A stretch of 64,000 nt of DNA, from assembly GCA_002747175.1 (NCBI GenBank), contig PDTK01000028.1:84237-148236 (forward strand), written 5' to 3'. The stretch is from Deltaproteobacteria bacterium. GTDB lineage: Bacteria > Desulfobacterota > Desulfobacteria > Desulfobacterales > Desulfosarcinaceae. Position 1 is the first letter of the stretch; each line of letters opens with the position of its first letter. Both the position numbers and the translations under genes were made by a program. The notes under the pieces were generated by a model. The model saw nothing but the letters and a program-made list of their open reading frames with translations, was not told where the DNA came from and made no database searches. Shown here one piece after another: positions 9,870-19,275 of the stretch.

Positions 9870-11336
9870 CTATCCCCCGCCATACAATGCTTCAAGATCG
9901 TCGAGATGAGCGGCAATGGTTTTCATGGGTTTGATTCCACGTTTAAACGAATCGATCAAACCCGGATCGGCAACAATTGATTTGAGGCTGCGGCTGAGAT
10001 CGTCCACGCTGCCGGGCTCGAACAGCATGCCGTTCTCACCGTGTCTGACAAAGTCGGGTATACCGCCGATACGGGCACCCAGAACAGGAACGCCCAAAGA
10101 TAACATCTCGAAAACGACCTGGGGCGCGTTGTCGTACCATATAGGCGGCACGACCCCCATGTCTTTGCCTTTCAGGATTGATGGAAGTTCGTCGAATCGA
10201 TAACCATCGGAAATATAAAGAGCGGACAATCGATCATCGAGGATGTGGATTTGCTCGGACAATATGCCGTTGGTCTTTACACCGTGCCGGATGCCCCGTG
10301 CGTGAACATGCAATTCCAGGTTACCGAGAAAACCGGCTGACATACCGCAAAGGGTCTTCAATAAGAAAGGAAGCCCTTTTAAATCATCGGCAACCCCTAA
10401 AAAGATCAATTTTAGAGGTAATCGGGCCGGTCCCGGGACCATGGGATCGGGAAGCGGCCGATCCGCCATTTTGTTACCGATGTGGTTAACCCTCACAATG
10501 TCGGGATGCAGCCCCATGTCCACAAACAAATCCTTTACAAAACGGGAAACCGCCAGGACACCGTCCGTCCGATTGATAGCGGCAATCATCCGATCGCGCC
10601 GGATTGCATAATCTCGTGTGCGACACCGGTTATCTTTAAGAGCATATCGCTGAAGGGGGTGGGCATTGGCAAACAGGATGGATTTGCATTGACGGGCCAT
10701 ATTGGTGACAATGGAGAACATCTGCATCAGCCGAATCCATATCCGATCACCCATGGGCATTGCGGTTTCAAGGAAAGTCTTCGCTTGCCGCATTCGCCAT
10801 TCGATATCCCGGGGAAACGGCACGGCGCACGCCAGACAACGGCGTCCGTCCAGAAAATCCTCACAGATTTTTTTTCCCTGGAAGAGCAACCCCACCTGGC
10901 TGCAAACAAGATGGTAGTTGTGCAGTGAGTAAAATACCCGGGCACCGCAATGCGCTGCGATATCGATGCATGCCGCCGAAAAACCCTCAATATTTTGAAA
11001 ATGGACCACATCCGGTCCCAAATCGGCGATCAACTCCCTGAAACACCGTTCCACGGGAGGACAATCTGTTTCCTTATCCGGATACAGGAAATTGAAGAAT
11101 GCCGGTGCCATGATCGGGGAGTTGACGATCTCAAAATTTTCGATCCCGCCATAGGGTTTTGTTTTGCGGACAAACACCCTTCGCTTCAAGTCGTAGATGA
11201 ATCCGGACGAGACCGTATAGACGTCATGGCCCTTCTCTGAAAGCGCGGTGGCCATAGATTGTGAATATAGGTTGACGCCGCCGCCGACCTCGGCACCATG
11301 CCAGACAGGTGCCCAGTTCACAAACAAAATTTTCAT
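9870..11336 (-). CDS. Family 4 (GT-B) glycosyltransferase
   Basis: 488 aa. N-terminal 'MKILFVNWAPVWHGAEVGGGVNLYSQ' type glycine-rich acceptor region and C-terminal 'NAPQVVFEMLSLGVPVLGARIGGIPDFV' donor-nucleotide region, the usual GT4 layout. Residues 155-175 contain a CEDFLDGRRCLAC cysteine cluster of the kind seen in some WcaL/WbaZ-like transferases. It overlaps the next upstream gene by ATGA, so the genes are translationally coupled. Confidence 0.87.
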   Translation of the reverse strand: MKILFVNWAPVWHGAEVGGGVNLYSQSMATALSEKGHDVYTVSSGFIYDLKRRVFVRKTKPYGGIENFEIVNSPIMAPAFFNFLYPDKETDCPPVERCFRELIADLGPDVVHFQNIEGFSAACIDIAAHCGARVFYSLHNYHLVCSQVGLLFQGKKICEDFLDGRRCLACAVPFPRDIEWRMRQAKTFLETAMPMGDRIWIRLMQMFSIVTNMARQCKSILFANAHPLQRYALKDNRCRTRDYAIRRDRMIAAINRTDGVLAVSRFVKDLFVDMGLHPDIVRVNHIGNKMADRPLPDPMVPGPARLPLKLIFLGVADDLKGLPFLLKTLCGMSAGFLGNLELHVHARGIRHGVKTNGILSEQIHILDDRLSALYISDGYRFDELPSILKGKDMGVVPPIWYDNAPQVVFEMLSLGVPVLGARIGGIPDFVRHGENGMLFEPGSVDDLSRSLKSIVADPGLIDSFKRGIKPMKTIAAHLDDLEALYGGG

Positions 11337-12274
11337 AACATATCACGCTGGAGTGGTAGAGGCGATGGATGTGTTGGCCCGTTTTCCTGGTAACCGAAGA
11401 AACGGCAATACGCCGAGTCGTATACACGGCATATTGCAGGATTTCGCCGCCACCTGGCGATACTGCCGTCAATTACGTCGGCGTAATCTTTATCATGACT
11501 TATATTTAACTTCTCCATCCTTATTTTTTTCCCGCCAACGATAGAAAAAATGCGGTCTTGGTTCTTCTTCAGATCCTCGAATCGGCAGATATAAAGATCG
11601 AAATACGATTTATTTATGTGGAACCATGCTGATTCGATGTTGTGAGCATAAATATCGATTCCAAAATTTTTTTTGATATGTTCATCAAACCAGTAGAAGG
11701 GACGTATGAACGTAAGAACATGTCTTTTTATGATCTGTTTCGTATCACCAAATTGTTCCCATAGATCGCCGTTCTTACTCCAGAGGGGCGGGATGATAAA
11801 ACCAGGTTCGCCGATCACATCGTCAATTGTATCGAGGACAACGGAAATTCCACTTTCGATACGTGCCAGTCCAATTCGAATAGCTTCATGCATGTTGGTT
11901 TCAGGACGTTCCAGATTGGCAAGCTGGAAAAAATCAGCATAGTAGCCATCAAGTTCTTGTTGGATTTGGGATCTGAACCACTCGACAGGATCCCGACTCA
12001 GGCTGAGAATAACCAACCGTTTGTCCGCGATGCCTTTTTCGTGCTGATGTAACAAGCGCGTCAGTTGGATGTTCTTAACCAACTGCCCCTCACCATGGTA
12101 TGAGAAATGGTCGGCTATATCCGGATCGAGCAGGATCCCTAGAATGAGCCCCAGGTTTTCCTTCCCCAGAAAGTGACTCTGGTAGGCGGTTACACCGTCT
12201 ATCTGGTTTAAGGTCTCTACCAGTGAAGTCGATGCGACTTTTCCCATCTGGTAAACGATTATGTCATATTTCAT
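11333..12274 (-). CDS. Sulfotransferase-like protein (capsular polysaccharide synthesis type)
   Basis: 313 aa. The start YQMGKVASTSL (8-18) has the form of a 5'-phosphosulfate binding loop and LSRDPVEWFRSQI (92-104) that of the 3'-phosphate binding segment of PAPS-dependent sulfotransferases. This combination is also found in the 'putative capsular polysaccharide synthesis protein' family. It probably transfers sulfate to the glycan in the cytoplasm, but substrate and even activity are inferred. Confidence 0.65.
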   Translation of the reverse strand: MKYDIIVYQMGKVASTSLVETLNQIDGVTAYQSHFLGKENLGLILGILLDPDIADHFSYHGEGQLVKNIQLTRLLHQHEKGIADKRLVILSLSRDPVEWFRSQIQQELDGYYADFFQLANLERPETNMHEAIRIGLARIESGISVVLDTIDDVIGEPGFIIPPLWSKNGDLWEQFGDTKQIIKRHVLTFIRPFYWFDEHIKKNFGIDIYAHNIESAWFHINKSYFDLYICRFEDLKKNQDRIFSIVGGKKIRMEKLNISHDKDYADVIDGSIARWRRNPAICRVYDSAYCRFFGYQENGPTHPSPLPLQRDML

Positions 12275-12299
12275 AAGATACCACCGTCAGCCCTCAGTG

Positions 12300-12368
12300 C
12301 CTTACACCTCAGTTTTTGCCCAAAAAACAAGAAAATGGGGTACATCGTTTACGGGTTTCCCGTCTTAG
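12300..12368. repeat. Dispersed repeat B, copy 1
   Basis: A 69-nt segment that includes the stop codon of the large methyltransferase and matches 59776-59835. The first 42 nt differ at about 7 places, mostly transitions, and both end in GTTTCCCGYCTTAG. Copy 1 carries about 8-9 extra nt before that end. Confidence 0.65.
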
Positions 12369-14131
12369 CTGTTGAGCAGCCTTTCCTTCATAGAAGCCAA
12401 TCCGTGACCAAGCTGAAACCACCGGGACTGTTTAATTTGCTGCAACTCAACCTCTATCTGGCGTAACTCAACCTTGAATTGTTCATTTGAATTGGACAAA
12501 GCCTGGTTTTTCAATAAAGCTGACTTCAATTGGCGTGTCAACTGCTGGATACTATCCAATCGAGAGAAAGCCAATTGTTGCGCTTCCTTCAATGCCTGCC
12601 GATAGACCGCAAGCTCATCCTGGTGATCATTGATTGTTTGAAGCCGGTCGATCGCCATTTTTTCCGTTTTGCGATAAAACCCTTCCAACTGGCTGTAGGA
12701 GGCATTCATTGATTGGTTTGTTTCAGAGAGTTCCCGGATCTGCTCCGACCGTTCCAAAGCAATCCGCTCCAGGTGGTCCGTCTTTTCATTTAGGGCGCCA
12801 ATCAAATCATTTTGCTGTTGTATGAACTTGCGCCTCAGATCGACCACCCGCCTTACAGAATCACCCGCCGTCTCCGCCATGCTTCCAGGTTCCTTGGCCG
12901 AGGGACTGCAGGCAATTACGAACTGATAGGTCAGTGCATCATCACGGGAAAATATTGTGCGCTGGACCTCCGGTGAAAATCCGGTCAGTGAATCGGCAAT
13001 TTCCGTATCCTCCGGCAGACGCTGGATCGTCTCTATGTGATCAATGCCAAATCCGGACTGATTCAGCAATCGGACGATACTTTCACGTGTGAAAAAATGA
13101 AGGTGCGTTCGATCCAACAGGCCTTCGTCCGTGTATTCGAAACGGTTGTTAAGCAGGCTGCCGATAATGGCTGCATGACTGATATTCGGTATCGATACCA
13201 GCAGGCGGCCGTTTTCTCCAAGCAGCTCCCGGCAACCAACCAGAACGGCCCTGTGATTGTTCAAGTGTTCCAAAACATCTGCAATGACAATTCGATCATA
13301 GGTCTGACCATGGAACAGGTCTGCCAGATTGACTGCGTCTATATCCGCAACGACCATTTTGCGGCAGTATGCTTCCGCCTTTCGGGCCATTTCCGGCGAA
13401 ATTTCCACGGCATCAATTTGGCATTCCAGCTGTTCCCGCATATAGCGGGTCAGGTAACCGGTTGCCGGCCCCAGTTCCAGCACTTCGGATCCTGCAGGAA
13501 TATGCCGAATGATCTTGGCCAGGGAATCGTCTCCATCGACATCAATGGTGCGTTCATAGACATGAGGTGGGGCCGAGACGCTTTCTCGATCATCGGATGG
13601 CTCCGGTTTTCTGGCAACCAATACCGTATCGGCCCATTGACGGCTGTCATCCGCATACGCGTCCGGCTCCCAGTCCGTATAAACATCAAGGACGTCAAAA
13701 TCCACATACCGGGCCAGGGCCCGGAACCCGTCCGGATAAAACCGCCAGCAGTCGATGGGGTAGCGGTGCTCAGGACCGCCGGATGGCGCGATGATGCAGC
13801 ACAGACCGCCCGGTTTCAGGATTCGCTGAATCTCCTGCATGGTCCGCCAGAAAAAAGCGATATGTTCGAATGCCTGGCCAGAAATGAATACATCCACTGA
13901 GCCGGTAGGGATTTCAATCCAACTGTAAGGATCGCTCAGGACCAAATCGACATTGTCGCCCTCCACAATGTCCACACCGGTATAGGACCATTGCGGAACA
14001 TCGAAGAATTGGCGGTAATTGCCGCCGATGGACACGCTTCCCAGATCGACAATCTTGAGCGGCTGTTCTTCTCTGTCGGCCAGGTAGCGCTGGCGAAAAG
14101 ACTTCATCTTGTCGAGAGAACTTAGATGCAT
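12365..14131 (-). CDS. Double class I SAM methyltransferase with C-terminal coiled coil
   Basis: 588 aa with two methyltransferase domains: the first around VDLGSVSIGG (28-37) with 'EIQRILKPGGL' (109-119), the second around LELGPATG (228-235) with 'DVLEHLNNHR'. Residues about 430-585 are a Gln/Glu/Leu-rich coiled coil ('LRQIEVELQQIKQSRW') as in chain-length-controlling WbdD-type and tandem methyltransferase proteins of ABC-exported glycans. I infer terminal methylation or scaffold function for the polysaccharide. Substrate unknown. Confidence 0.8.
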   Translation of the reverse strand: MHLSSLDKMKSFRQRYLADREEQPLKIVDLGSVSIGGNYRQFFDVPQWSYTGVDIVEGDNVDLVLSDPYSWIEIPTGSVDVFISGQAFEHIAFFWRTMQEIQRILKPGGLCCIIAPSGGPEHRYPIDCWRFYPDGFRALARYVDFDVLDVYTDWEPDAYADDSRQWADTVLVARKPEPSDDRESVSAPPHVYERTIDVDGDDSLAKIIRHIPAGSEVLELGPATGYLTRYMREQLECQIDAVEISPEMARKAEAYCRKMVVADIDAVNLADLFHGQTYDRIVIADVLEHLNNHRAVLVGCRELLGENGRLLVSIPNISHAAIIGSLLNNRFEYTDEGLLDRTHLHFFTRESIVRLLNQSGFGIDHIETIQRLPEDTEIADSLTGFSPEVQRTIFSRDDALTYQFVIACSPSAKEPGSMAETAGDSVRRVVDLRRKFIQQQNDLIGALNEKTDHLERIALERSEQIRELSETNQSMNASYSQLEGFYRKTEKMAIDRLQTINDHQDELAVYRQALKEAQQLAFSRLDSIQQLTRQLKSALLKNQALSNSNEQFKVELRQIEVELQQIKQSRWFQLGHGLASMKERLLNS

Positions 14132-14263
14132 ATGCTTGTGTCTTCTATATTTGATAAAACGTCAAATTTCCAATTTTGAATATTGATCTCGCTGCGCGCG
14201 AACAATCTTATCAAAACAACAAAATTCCTTATCCAAAATTCGACGTTCGACCTTATCTTATTC

Positions 14264-15418
14264 TTATCTTCCCATCCCCACCTGTTTCAACCAACGCAGC
14301 GGTCTGGTCAGCCGCCACGACCAGGAATTCAGAACAGCGGTCAGGTACTGCTGGGTGTCACGGGCCTCATTCTCCGGGATGACCACGGGCGCTTCGAGCA
14401 ATTTTTGGTGCGTCAGCCAGCGGTAAAAGCTGGTTGTCGGGCCATCGTCCACAGATGGCTGTGGGAAAGCGGCGATCAGATCCTGCCGCGCCCGATACAG
14501 TCGCCGATGGGAGCCTGCGATGGGTTTTCCGTTGCTGTAAAAGCCATAGATACACGGCATTTTCCCAAACTTGTCCTGGCCCATGTCATTGAGTTCGTCA
14601 ATGTACCATTGACGGAAATCGAACAGGGCCTGGTTGTCGCCAGCATATCGTTTCAACATAATTTCCTGGGCACCCGAATCGAACCCGGAGAAATGGAAGA
14701 ACTTGATGGGCGCACCATCTATCTGCAATTGACCGTTGTCAATGGTCACCGGCCGGTGGGACAAATTCCAGGTGGCCACGTTGTAGGTCTTGTCTCTAAG
14801 GATGTGGATGGCGTCGAAAAAAGCCGGTGCCAAATCAATCCATCGCTGGTCGGTGAACAATCCGTTGGGGATGTCGTCGTAGCAGTAGTGCAGCAACCTG
14901 TCGGCCCACCATTGCAGAAACCGAAGACCGTCTTCATCCCGTCGGACCGCCAGAAATCCCAGATTGTAGATGCCATGTTTCAGGCTGCAGATCTCATTGT
15001 CCACGATGGCTTCATGGGTCTGGTCCGGCTCCACCTGATGGGGCGTCAGAATCACCGCATGGCTGTCAAGCAGTTTCTCCAGATCATCCAGGACGTAAAG
15101 CACAATGATATCCGGATCGAAATAGATCAGCTTTTCCGCACCGGTTCGTTCGAACAGCTTCAAAAAGGCCCTACCCTTCACAGCGGTGCATAATTCAACG
15201 ACACTGTGCTTAAAAATCCAGGCATCCAGATCAGGAATGTCCAGGTCGGTCACGTAAACGATCGAATCAAAGGGCTCTGCAGCGGGATCAACCGATTCGG
15301 GGAGATGGTCACACAGGACCAGGTGGAACACCGCACGGGGATTGTGTCGTTTGACGGAGCGGGCCAGGGCCCGGGCTTTTGGCAGGTAGTTCGCGGTAAT
15401 GCTGGTAAAATAGTGCAA
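14264..15418 (-). CDS. GT8-like glycosyltransferase
   Basis: About 384 aa if started at TTG 15418, which has AAAGGA 6 nt upstream and gives the natural N-terminus HYFTSITANYLPKARAL; the frame is open to 15571 but that would overlap the upstream gene. DPD at 101-103 (LIYFDPDIIVL) is the metal-binding DxD and 'GIYNLGFLAVRRDEDGLRFLQWWADRL' resembles family 8 enzymes. Conserved as a hypothetical protein in O-antigen loci; donor sugar unknown. Confidence 0.7.
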   Translation of the reverse strand: MHYFTSITANYLPKARALARSVKRHNPRAVFHLVLCDHLPESVDPAAEPFDSIVYVTDLDIPDLDAWIFKHSVVELCTAVKGRAFLKLFERTGAEKLIYFDPDIIVLYVLDDLEKLLDSHAVILTPHQVEPDQTHEAIVDNEICSLKHGIYNLGFLAVRRDEDGLRFLQWWADRLLHYCYDDIPNGLFTDQRWIDLAPAFFDAIHILRDKTYNVATWNLSHRPVTIDNGQLQIDGAPIKFFHFSGFDSGAQEIMLKRYAGDNQALFDFRQWYIDELNDMGQDKFGKMPCIYGFYSNGKPIAGSHRRLYRARQDLIAAFPQPSVDDGPTTSFYRWLTHQKLLEAPVVIPENEARDTQQYLTAVLNSWSWRLTRPLRWLKQVGMGR

Positions 15419-15480
15419 AATGATTCCTTTTATACAGTCCCCATCCACAAACGGCCAGCACGCCTGTTTCCGGTGGGATC

Positions 15481-17049
15481 CTATCTCCGAAAAAAGTAAA
15501 TAAATGGTTGACTGCACCCGACAAATACCGGCCGGACATATTTGCTGAGGTTCGGATGGCGCTGCCACCATTGCCTGAACCTTTCGATAAGCCGATGCAG
15601 TCTGCTGATTTGGTAAACCGCCAGTTGGGCACGCAACCGATCAATTTCCCCGGCACGACGTTTGATTTCTTCAGCGTTCCGCCGATCAGACGCCATCTGC
15701 GCGGCAGCCATCATGTACCAGTGGTCCATCCACTGCGCGTCGATCGGTACCGGCGGCATCGACACAGACGGCCTGGCCCTGATTTTTTCGACAGATTCCG
15801 AGAGTTCGGGATTGAACCGCAACACAAAACGCTTTCCCTTCGGGGAGTGTCCGTTTGCCAATGCCGATTTTATTCCTTGCCCACCGGACAGGAACCGCAG
15901 CATTTCCGATTCGGAATCGAACACTTGACCGCAATCCCGCTGCCGAACTTGCGCCTGAATGTTTCCACTGTTCCGGTTGGTGATCACGTAGCAACCGGCA
16001 GCCAGTGATTCAAAAAAAGTAAAACTGTAAGTCTCGGGCCAGATCGACCAGAGCAAAACCACATCAATGCCATGGCGGATCAATGCATTCACCATGGCAT
16101 CCGGGCCCTCGTCCTGAAATGAGACCGGCACATAAGTCACGCCCGCCAACCGTCGGCCGGCCGTGCCCAGGTGATACAGATCATATGCGTGTCGGATGTC
16201 CCCATGGTCACACAATCGCCACCAGGTTTCCAGCCCCTTGTTGACCTGTTCGTAACCGACATAGGCGATTCTGATTTTCTTGGCCTGTGCCGCATTGGAC
16301 GGCTTCCCATATTCGTCTCCAGCCGTCGGGGTTTCCACAAGTTGATGGGGAACGGTCCGCACCCGGTCCGCCAAATGGGGAAAATAACGGGCCCAGATGT
16401 CTCCGGCAATATCGGACGGCACGACGACCTCAGGCCGGATGCGGTCAAAAAACGATTGCATACCCTCTCGATGGGCCACGGGGTCCGGGCAGCGTTGACA
16501 GGTACCGCATCCGGCGTCGGCCTGATGGCCGCAAAACTGGTTGGCCTCATTCAACAAATTGAAACTGCTGCAAATACTGAAATAATCATGGACGAAAAAC
16601 CGAACCGGCACACGCCTCAGGGTGCCAATTAAAAAAGCCAGCCCCGCCAGTGAAAAATGCAGTAAATGATGCAAATGGACGGCCAGCGGCCGAACAGTGC
16701 CGCGGCTGATCATCGTCTGTATCACCAGGGTGAATTGCATCAGGCTGATGGTATCCACGGGATGCGAATCGACGTTGATCCCAACGGGCTGGTCGCCTGC
16801 CTGTTGTACGGGAAAGCGATCATCGGTATGGTCGGAAAAAATCTGAACGTAGGAGATCTGCCTCTCTCTCAGCGCGGCCTGCTCTTCCACGAGCACTTTC
16901 TCGGTTCCCCCCAGTGCGGAGCGATAGTTGGAATGGGAGATGGCAAAAACTGCATCCGTAAATATCAAATGGGCTGTCATCCTGTCGGCCAAAGCGGACC
17001 GGTCGGCCGGCACCGATAATTTTGACGTGGTCTGATGATCGGTGGTCAT
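15481..17049 (-). CDS. GT4-like glycosyltransferase with coiled C-terminus
   Basis: 522 aa. The middle has the GT-B arrangement: 'RFFVHDYFSICSSFNLL' near the interdomain region, 'RIAYVGYEQVNKGLETW' (start of the donor domain) and 'WSIWPETYSFTFFESLAAGCYVIT' with the E-x7-E-type acidic pair. A CGTCQRCP cysteine cluster lies around 176-183. The last 90 residues contain a charged helix likely to form a short coiled coil. Its ATG overlaps the wzt stop (ATGA). Confidence 0.8.
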   Translation of the reverse strand: MTTDHQTTSKLSVPADRSALADRMTAHLIFTDAVFAISHSNYRSALGGTEKVLVEEQAALRERQISYVQIFSDHTDDRFPVQQAGDQPVGINVDSHPVDTISLMQFTLVIQTMISRGTVRPLAVHLHHLLHFSLAGLAFLIGTLRRVPVRFFVHDYFSICSSFNLLNEANQFCGHQADAGCGTCQRCPDPVAHREGMQSFFDRIRPEVVVPSDIAGDIWARYFPHLADRVRTVPHQLVETPTAGDEYGKPSNAAQAKKIRIAYVGYEQVNKGLETWWRLCDHGDIRHAYDLYHLGTAGRRLAGVTYVPVSFQDEGPDAMVNALIRHGIDVVLLWSIWPETYSFTFFESLAAGCYVITNRNSGNIQAQVRQRDCGQVFDSESEMLRFLSGGQGIKSALANGHSPKGKRFVLRFNPELSESVEKIRARPSVSMPPVPIDAQWMDHWYMMAAAQMASDRRNAEEIKRRAGEIDRLRAQLAVYQISRLHRLIERFRQWWQRHPNLSKYVRPVFVGCSQPFIYFFRR

Positions 17050-18410
17050 ATCCGCGAAGGCCTCGGATCATTGTCTCTCGGAGATGCCAGGCAGAGCATA
17101 TCGAAATCGGTCTCCAAAACGGAAAAAATGCCTGCCGGGGGACGCTGGGGAATGCTCTCGATCACGGCCACATCCTGATACCAGTGACATGGGGTGTGGC
17201 TGTCTGCGTGGCGCTCTGCAATGGCCAAAGACAGGGTGTATTGACCGGCAATCAGGTTCGGCCAAGATGGCAAGCGAAAGAAAAACAAATAACGTCCCCG
17301 GCGGTCCAATTGCTGCATCGGCAGCGTCATCAATTCCGTATTGTCCCCGAATACCTCACGGCCCATCCGGTCCTTGACAATGAAACCGGCAACCGGTTCG
17401 GCAACCGGTTCATGCGCGGTCACCATCAATCCGATTTCAAACGGCCGGCCGCTGTGGGCAACGGCGCCGTCCTCGTTGCCGCAGCGGAGCCGGATCCGGT
17501 CGATGGTCGCCCGGCGGTTGCCAAACACCTCCGCCTGATCGGGCAGGTCCGCAAATCCATCCAGGACAGCTGGATTTTCCGGTTGAACCGCTTCCGTGCC
17601 TTCCGGACCGTCCCAGCGGGAATCATCCTGATTGGTGCCATACATGTACTGGGTATACTGGTTGACGACCTCCTTGGGTTCCCCGTCCATGCGCAGACGG
17701 CCATTTTCGATCCAGATTACCCGTGAACACAGTTCGGTTACGGAAGCCATGCTATGGGAAACAAACAACACCGTTCCGGCCCGGCAGAAGCTTTTGATTT
17801 TCTGCATACATTTTTGCTGAAATCGAATGTCTCCCACGGACAGGGCCTCATCAATCAGCAGTATGTCCGGTGACACGTGAACGGCCACGGCAAACGCCAG
17901 ACGCACATACATCCCGTTGGAGTATGTCTTGACCGGCTGGTCCATAAAACGGCCGATGTCGGCGAAATCGGCAATCTCGTCAAACCGCTGGTGCGCCTGT
18001 TTATCGCTCAACCCCATGATGGCCGCGTTGAGAAACACATTTTCCCGGCCGGTGAACTCCGGATTGAACCCGGCACCGAGTTCCAACAGGGCGGTCACCC
18101 GGCCATTAATCGTCAATGTTCCGGAGGTGGGGCCCAGAATTCCGCAAACCATTCGCAGCAAGGTCGATTTTCCCGAACCGTTGGACCCGATGATCCCCAC
18201 GGTTTCATGGCGGCGGATTTCGAATGAGATATCGTCCAGGGCCCGGAACTCGGAATAAAACCGCTTCCGGCCGCGCCATAGGGCCTGATACAGGCGGTCC
18301 ATGGGTTTTTCGTAGACCTGGTAGCGCTTATCCACCCGATTGGCATAAATAGCGATATCAGGATTCGTGGGTATTGTGTCCGGCAGCATCTGAGGTTTTG
18401 TCGGCACCAT
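17046..18410 (-). CDS. wzt: Polysaccharide ABC exporter ATP-binding subunit with carbohydrate-binding C-domain
   Basis: 454 aa from ATG 18410, two bases after the wzm stop. Walker A GSNGSGKS (75-82), ABC signature YSNGM (163-167; Y-S-N-G instead of LSGG is typical of this family), Walker B ILLIDEAL (183-190). Residues about 275-454 form the extra C-terminal domain of the Wzt type, which recognises the finished glycan's non-reducing end. Works with Wzm in the inner membrane to export undecaprenyl-linked polysaccharide. A decayed partial copy lies at 21565-21673. Confidence 0.93.
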   Translation of the reverse strand: MVPTKPQMLPDTIPTNPDIAIYANRVDKRYQVYEKPMDRLYQALWRGRKRFYSEFRALDDISFEIRRHETVGIIGSNGSGKSTLLRMVCGILGPTSGTLTINGRVTALLELGAGFNPEFTGRENVFLNAAIMGLSDKQAHQRFDEIADFADIGRFMDQPVKTYSNGMYVRLAFAVAVHVSPDILLIDEALSVGDIRFQQKCMQKIKSFCRAGTVLFVSHSMASVTELCSRVIWIENGRLRMDGEPKEVVNQYTQYMYGTNQDDSRWDGPEGTEAVQPENPAVLDGFADLPDQAEVFGNRRATIDRIRLRCGNEDGAVAHSGRPFEIGLMVTAHEPVAEPVAGFIVKDRMGREVFGDNTELMTLPMQQLDRRGRYLFFFRLPSWPNLIAGQYTLSLAIAERHADSHTPCHWYQDVAVIESIPQRPPAGIFSVLETDFDMLCLASPRDNDPRPSRI

Positions 18411-18412
18411 GC

Positions 18413-19255
18413 TTACACCACATCGGAAAAGGCCTGTTTGCTGGCCATGAAAAAACTGTATCCCAGCATCCACATCAAAATGGCGGCAGCCAGCCAAACG
18501 GTGTAGCAGGTCCAATCCGGCATCACCCCATGGAACACCGCATTCCGGGAGAAATCCACGAAAACGGCAATGGGATTCATCCGAAAAAGAAATTGATAGG
18601 ACGCGGGCACCACATGGATGGGATAAAAAATCGCCGAAGTAAAAAACAGCAACGTGGTCAAAATCCCGGATAGCTGCCCCACATCCCGGATAAAAACCCC
18701 CAGTGTTGCCAGAATATAGCCGACGGCCAGTGACAGGACGACCACCGGCAGCCAGATCACCGGCAACAGCCAGGCGCCGGAAAAGATCGGTTGCCGGAAA
18801 AACAAAATCCCGGCTGCCAGCACCAGCAGGCTGATCAAAACATCAATGAGAATCCGGATTAATCGCACCACCGGCAGAATTTCCAGGGGGAAGAGGACCT
18901 TCTTGACAAAGGCACTGTTGCCGACCACCAACTGAGATGATGAAGCCATCATCTCGGAGATGATATGGAAGGTAATCAGCCCCAAAAAAAGCACCAGAGC
19001 AAAGGTAGCCCGGGATTCATCGGCATCGCCGACGCCCCAGCGCCCTTTGAAAATCACTGCAAACACGAAGGTATACACGCCCAGCATCAGCAAAGGTTGG
19101 ATGATTGTCCAGCCCACGCCCAGCATGGCGCCCCGGTAGCTGGCCTGAAATTCCCGACGGCATAACAAGCGAATCAGATGCCGATATTGCCACAAATGGC
19201 GAATGATCTGTATCGGATGATAGATGTTGAAAGATAGACTGGAGGTAAGATTCAT
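18413..19255 (-). CDS. wzm: Polysaccharide ABC exporter permease
   Basis: 280 aa, six predicted membrane segments, with the family signatures 'RREFQASYRGAMLGVGWTIIQPL' near the N-terminus and 'GVFIRDVGQLSGILTTLLFFTSAIFYP' in the C-terminal half. Forms the channel for Wzt-driven export of O-antigen-like glycan. A partial frameshifted duplicate is at 21675-21958. Confidence 0.95.
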   Translation of the reverse strand: MNLTSSLSFNIYHPIQIIRHLWQYRHLIRLLCRREFQASYRGAMLGVGWTIIQPLLMLGVYTFVFAVIFKGRWGVGDADESRATFALVLFLGLITFHIISEMMASSSQLVVGNSAFVKKVLFPLEILPVVRLIRILIDVLISLLVLAAGILFFRQPIFSGAWLLPVIWLPVVVLSLAVGYILATLGVFIRDVGQLSGILTTLLFFTSAIFYPIHVVPASYQFLFRMNPIAVFVDFSRNAVFHGVMPDWTCYTVWLAAAILMWMLGYSFFMASKQAFSDVV

Positions 19256-19275
19256 CGCGTCGGGATTGGCGGGCG

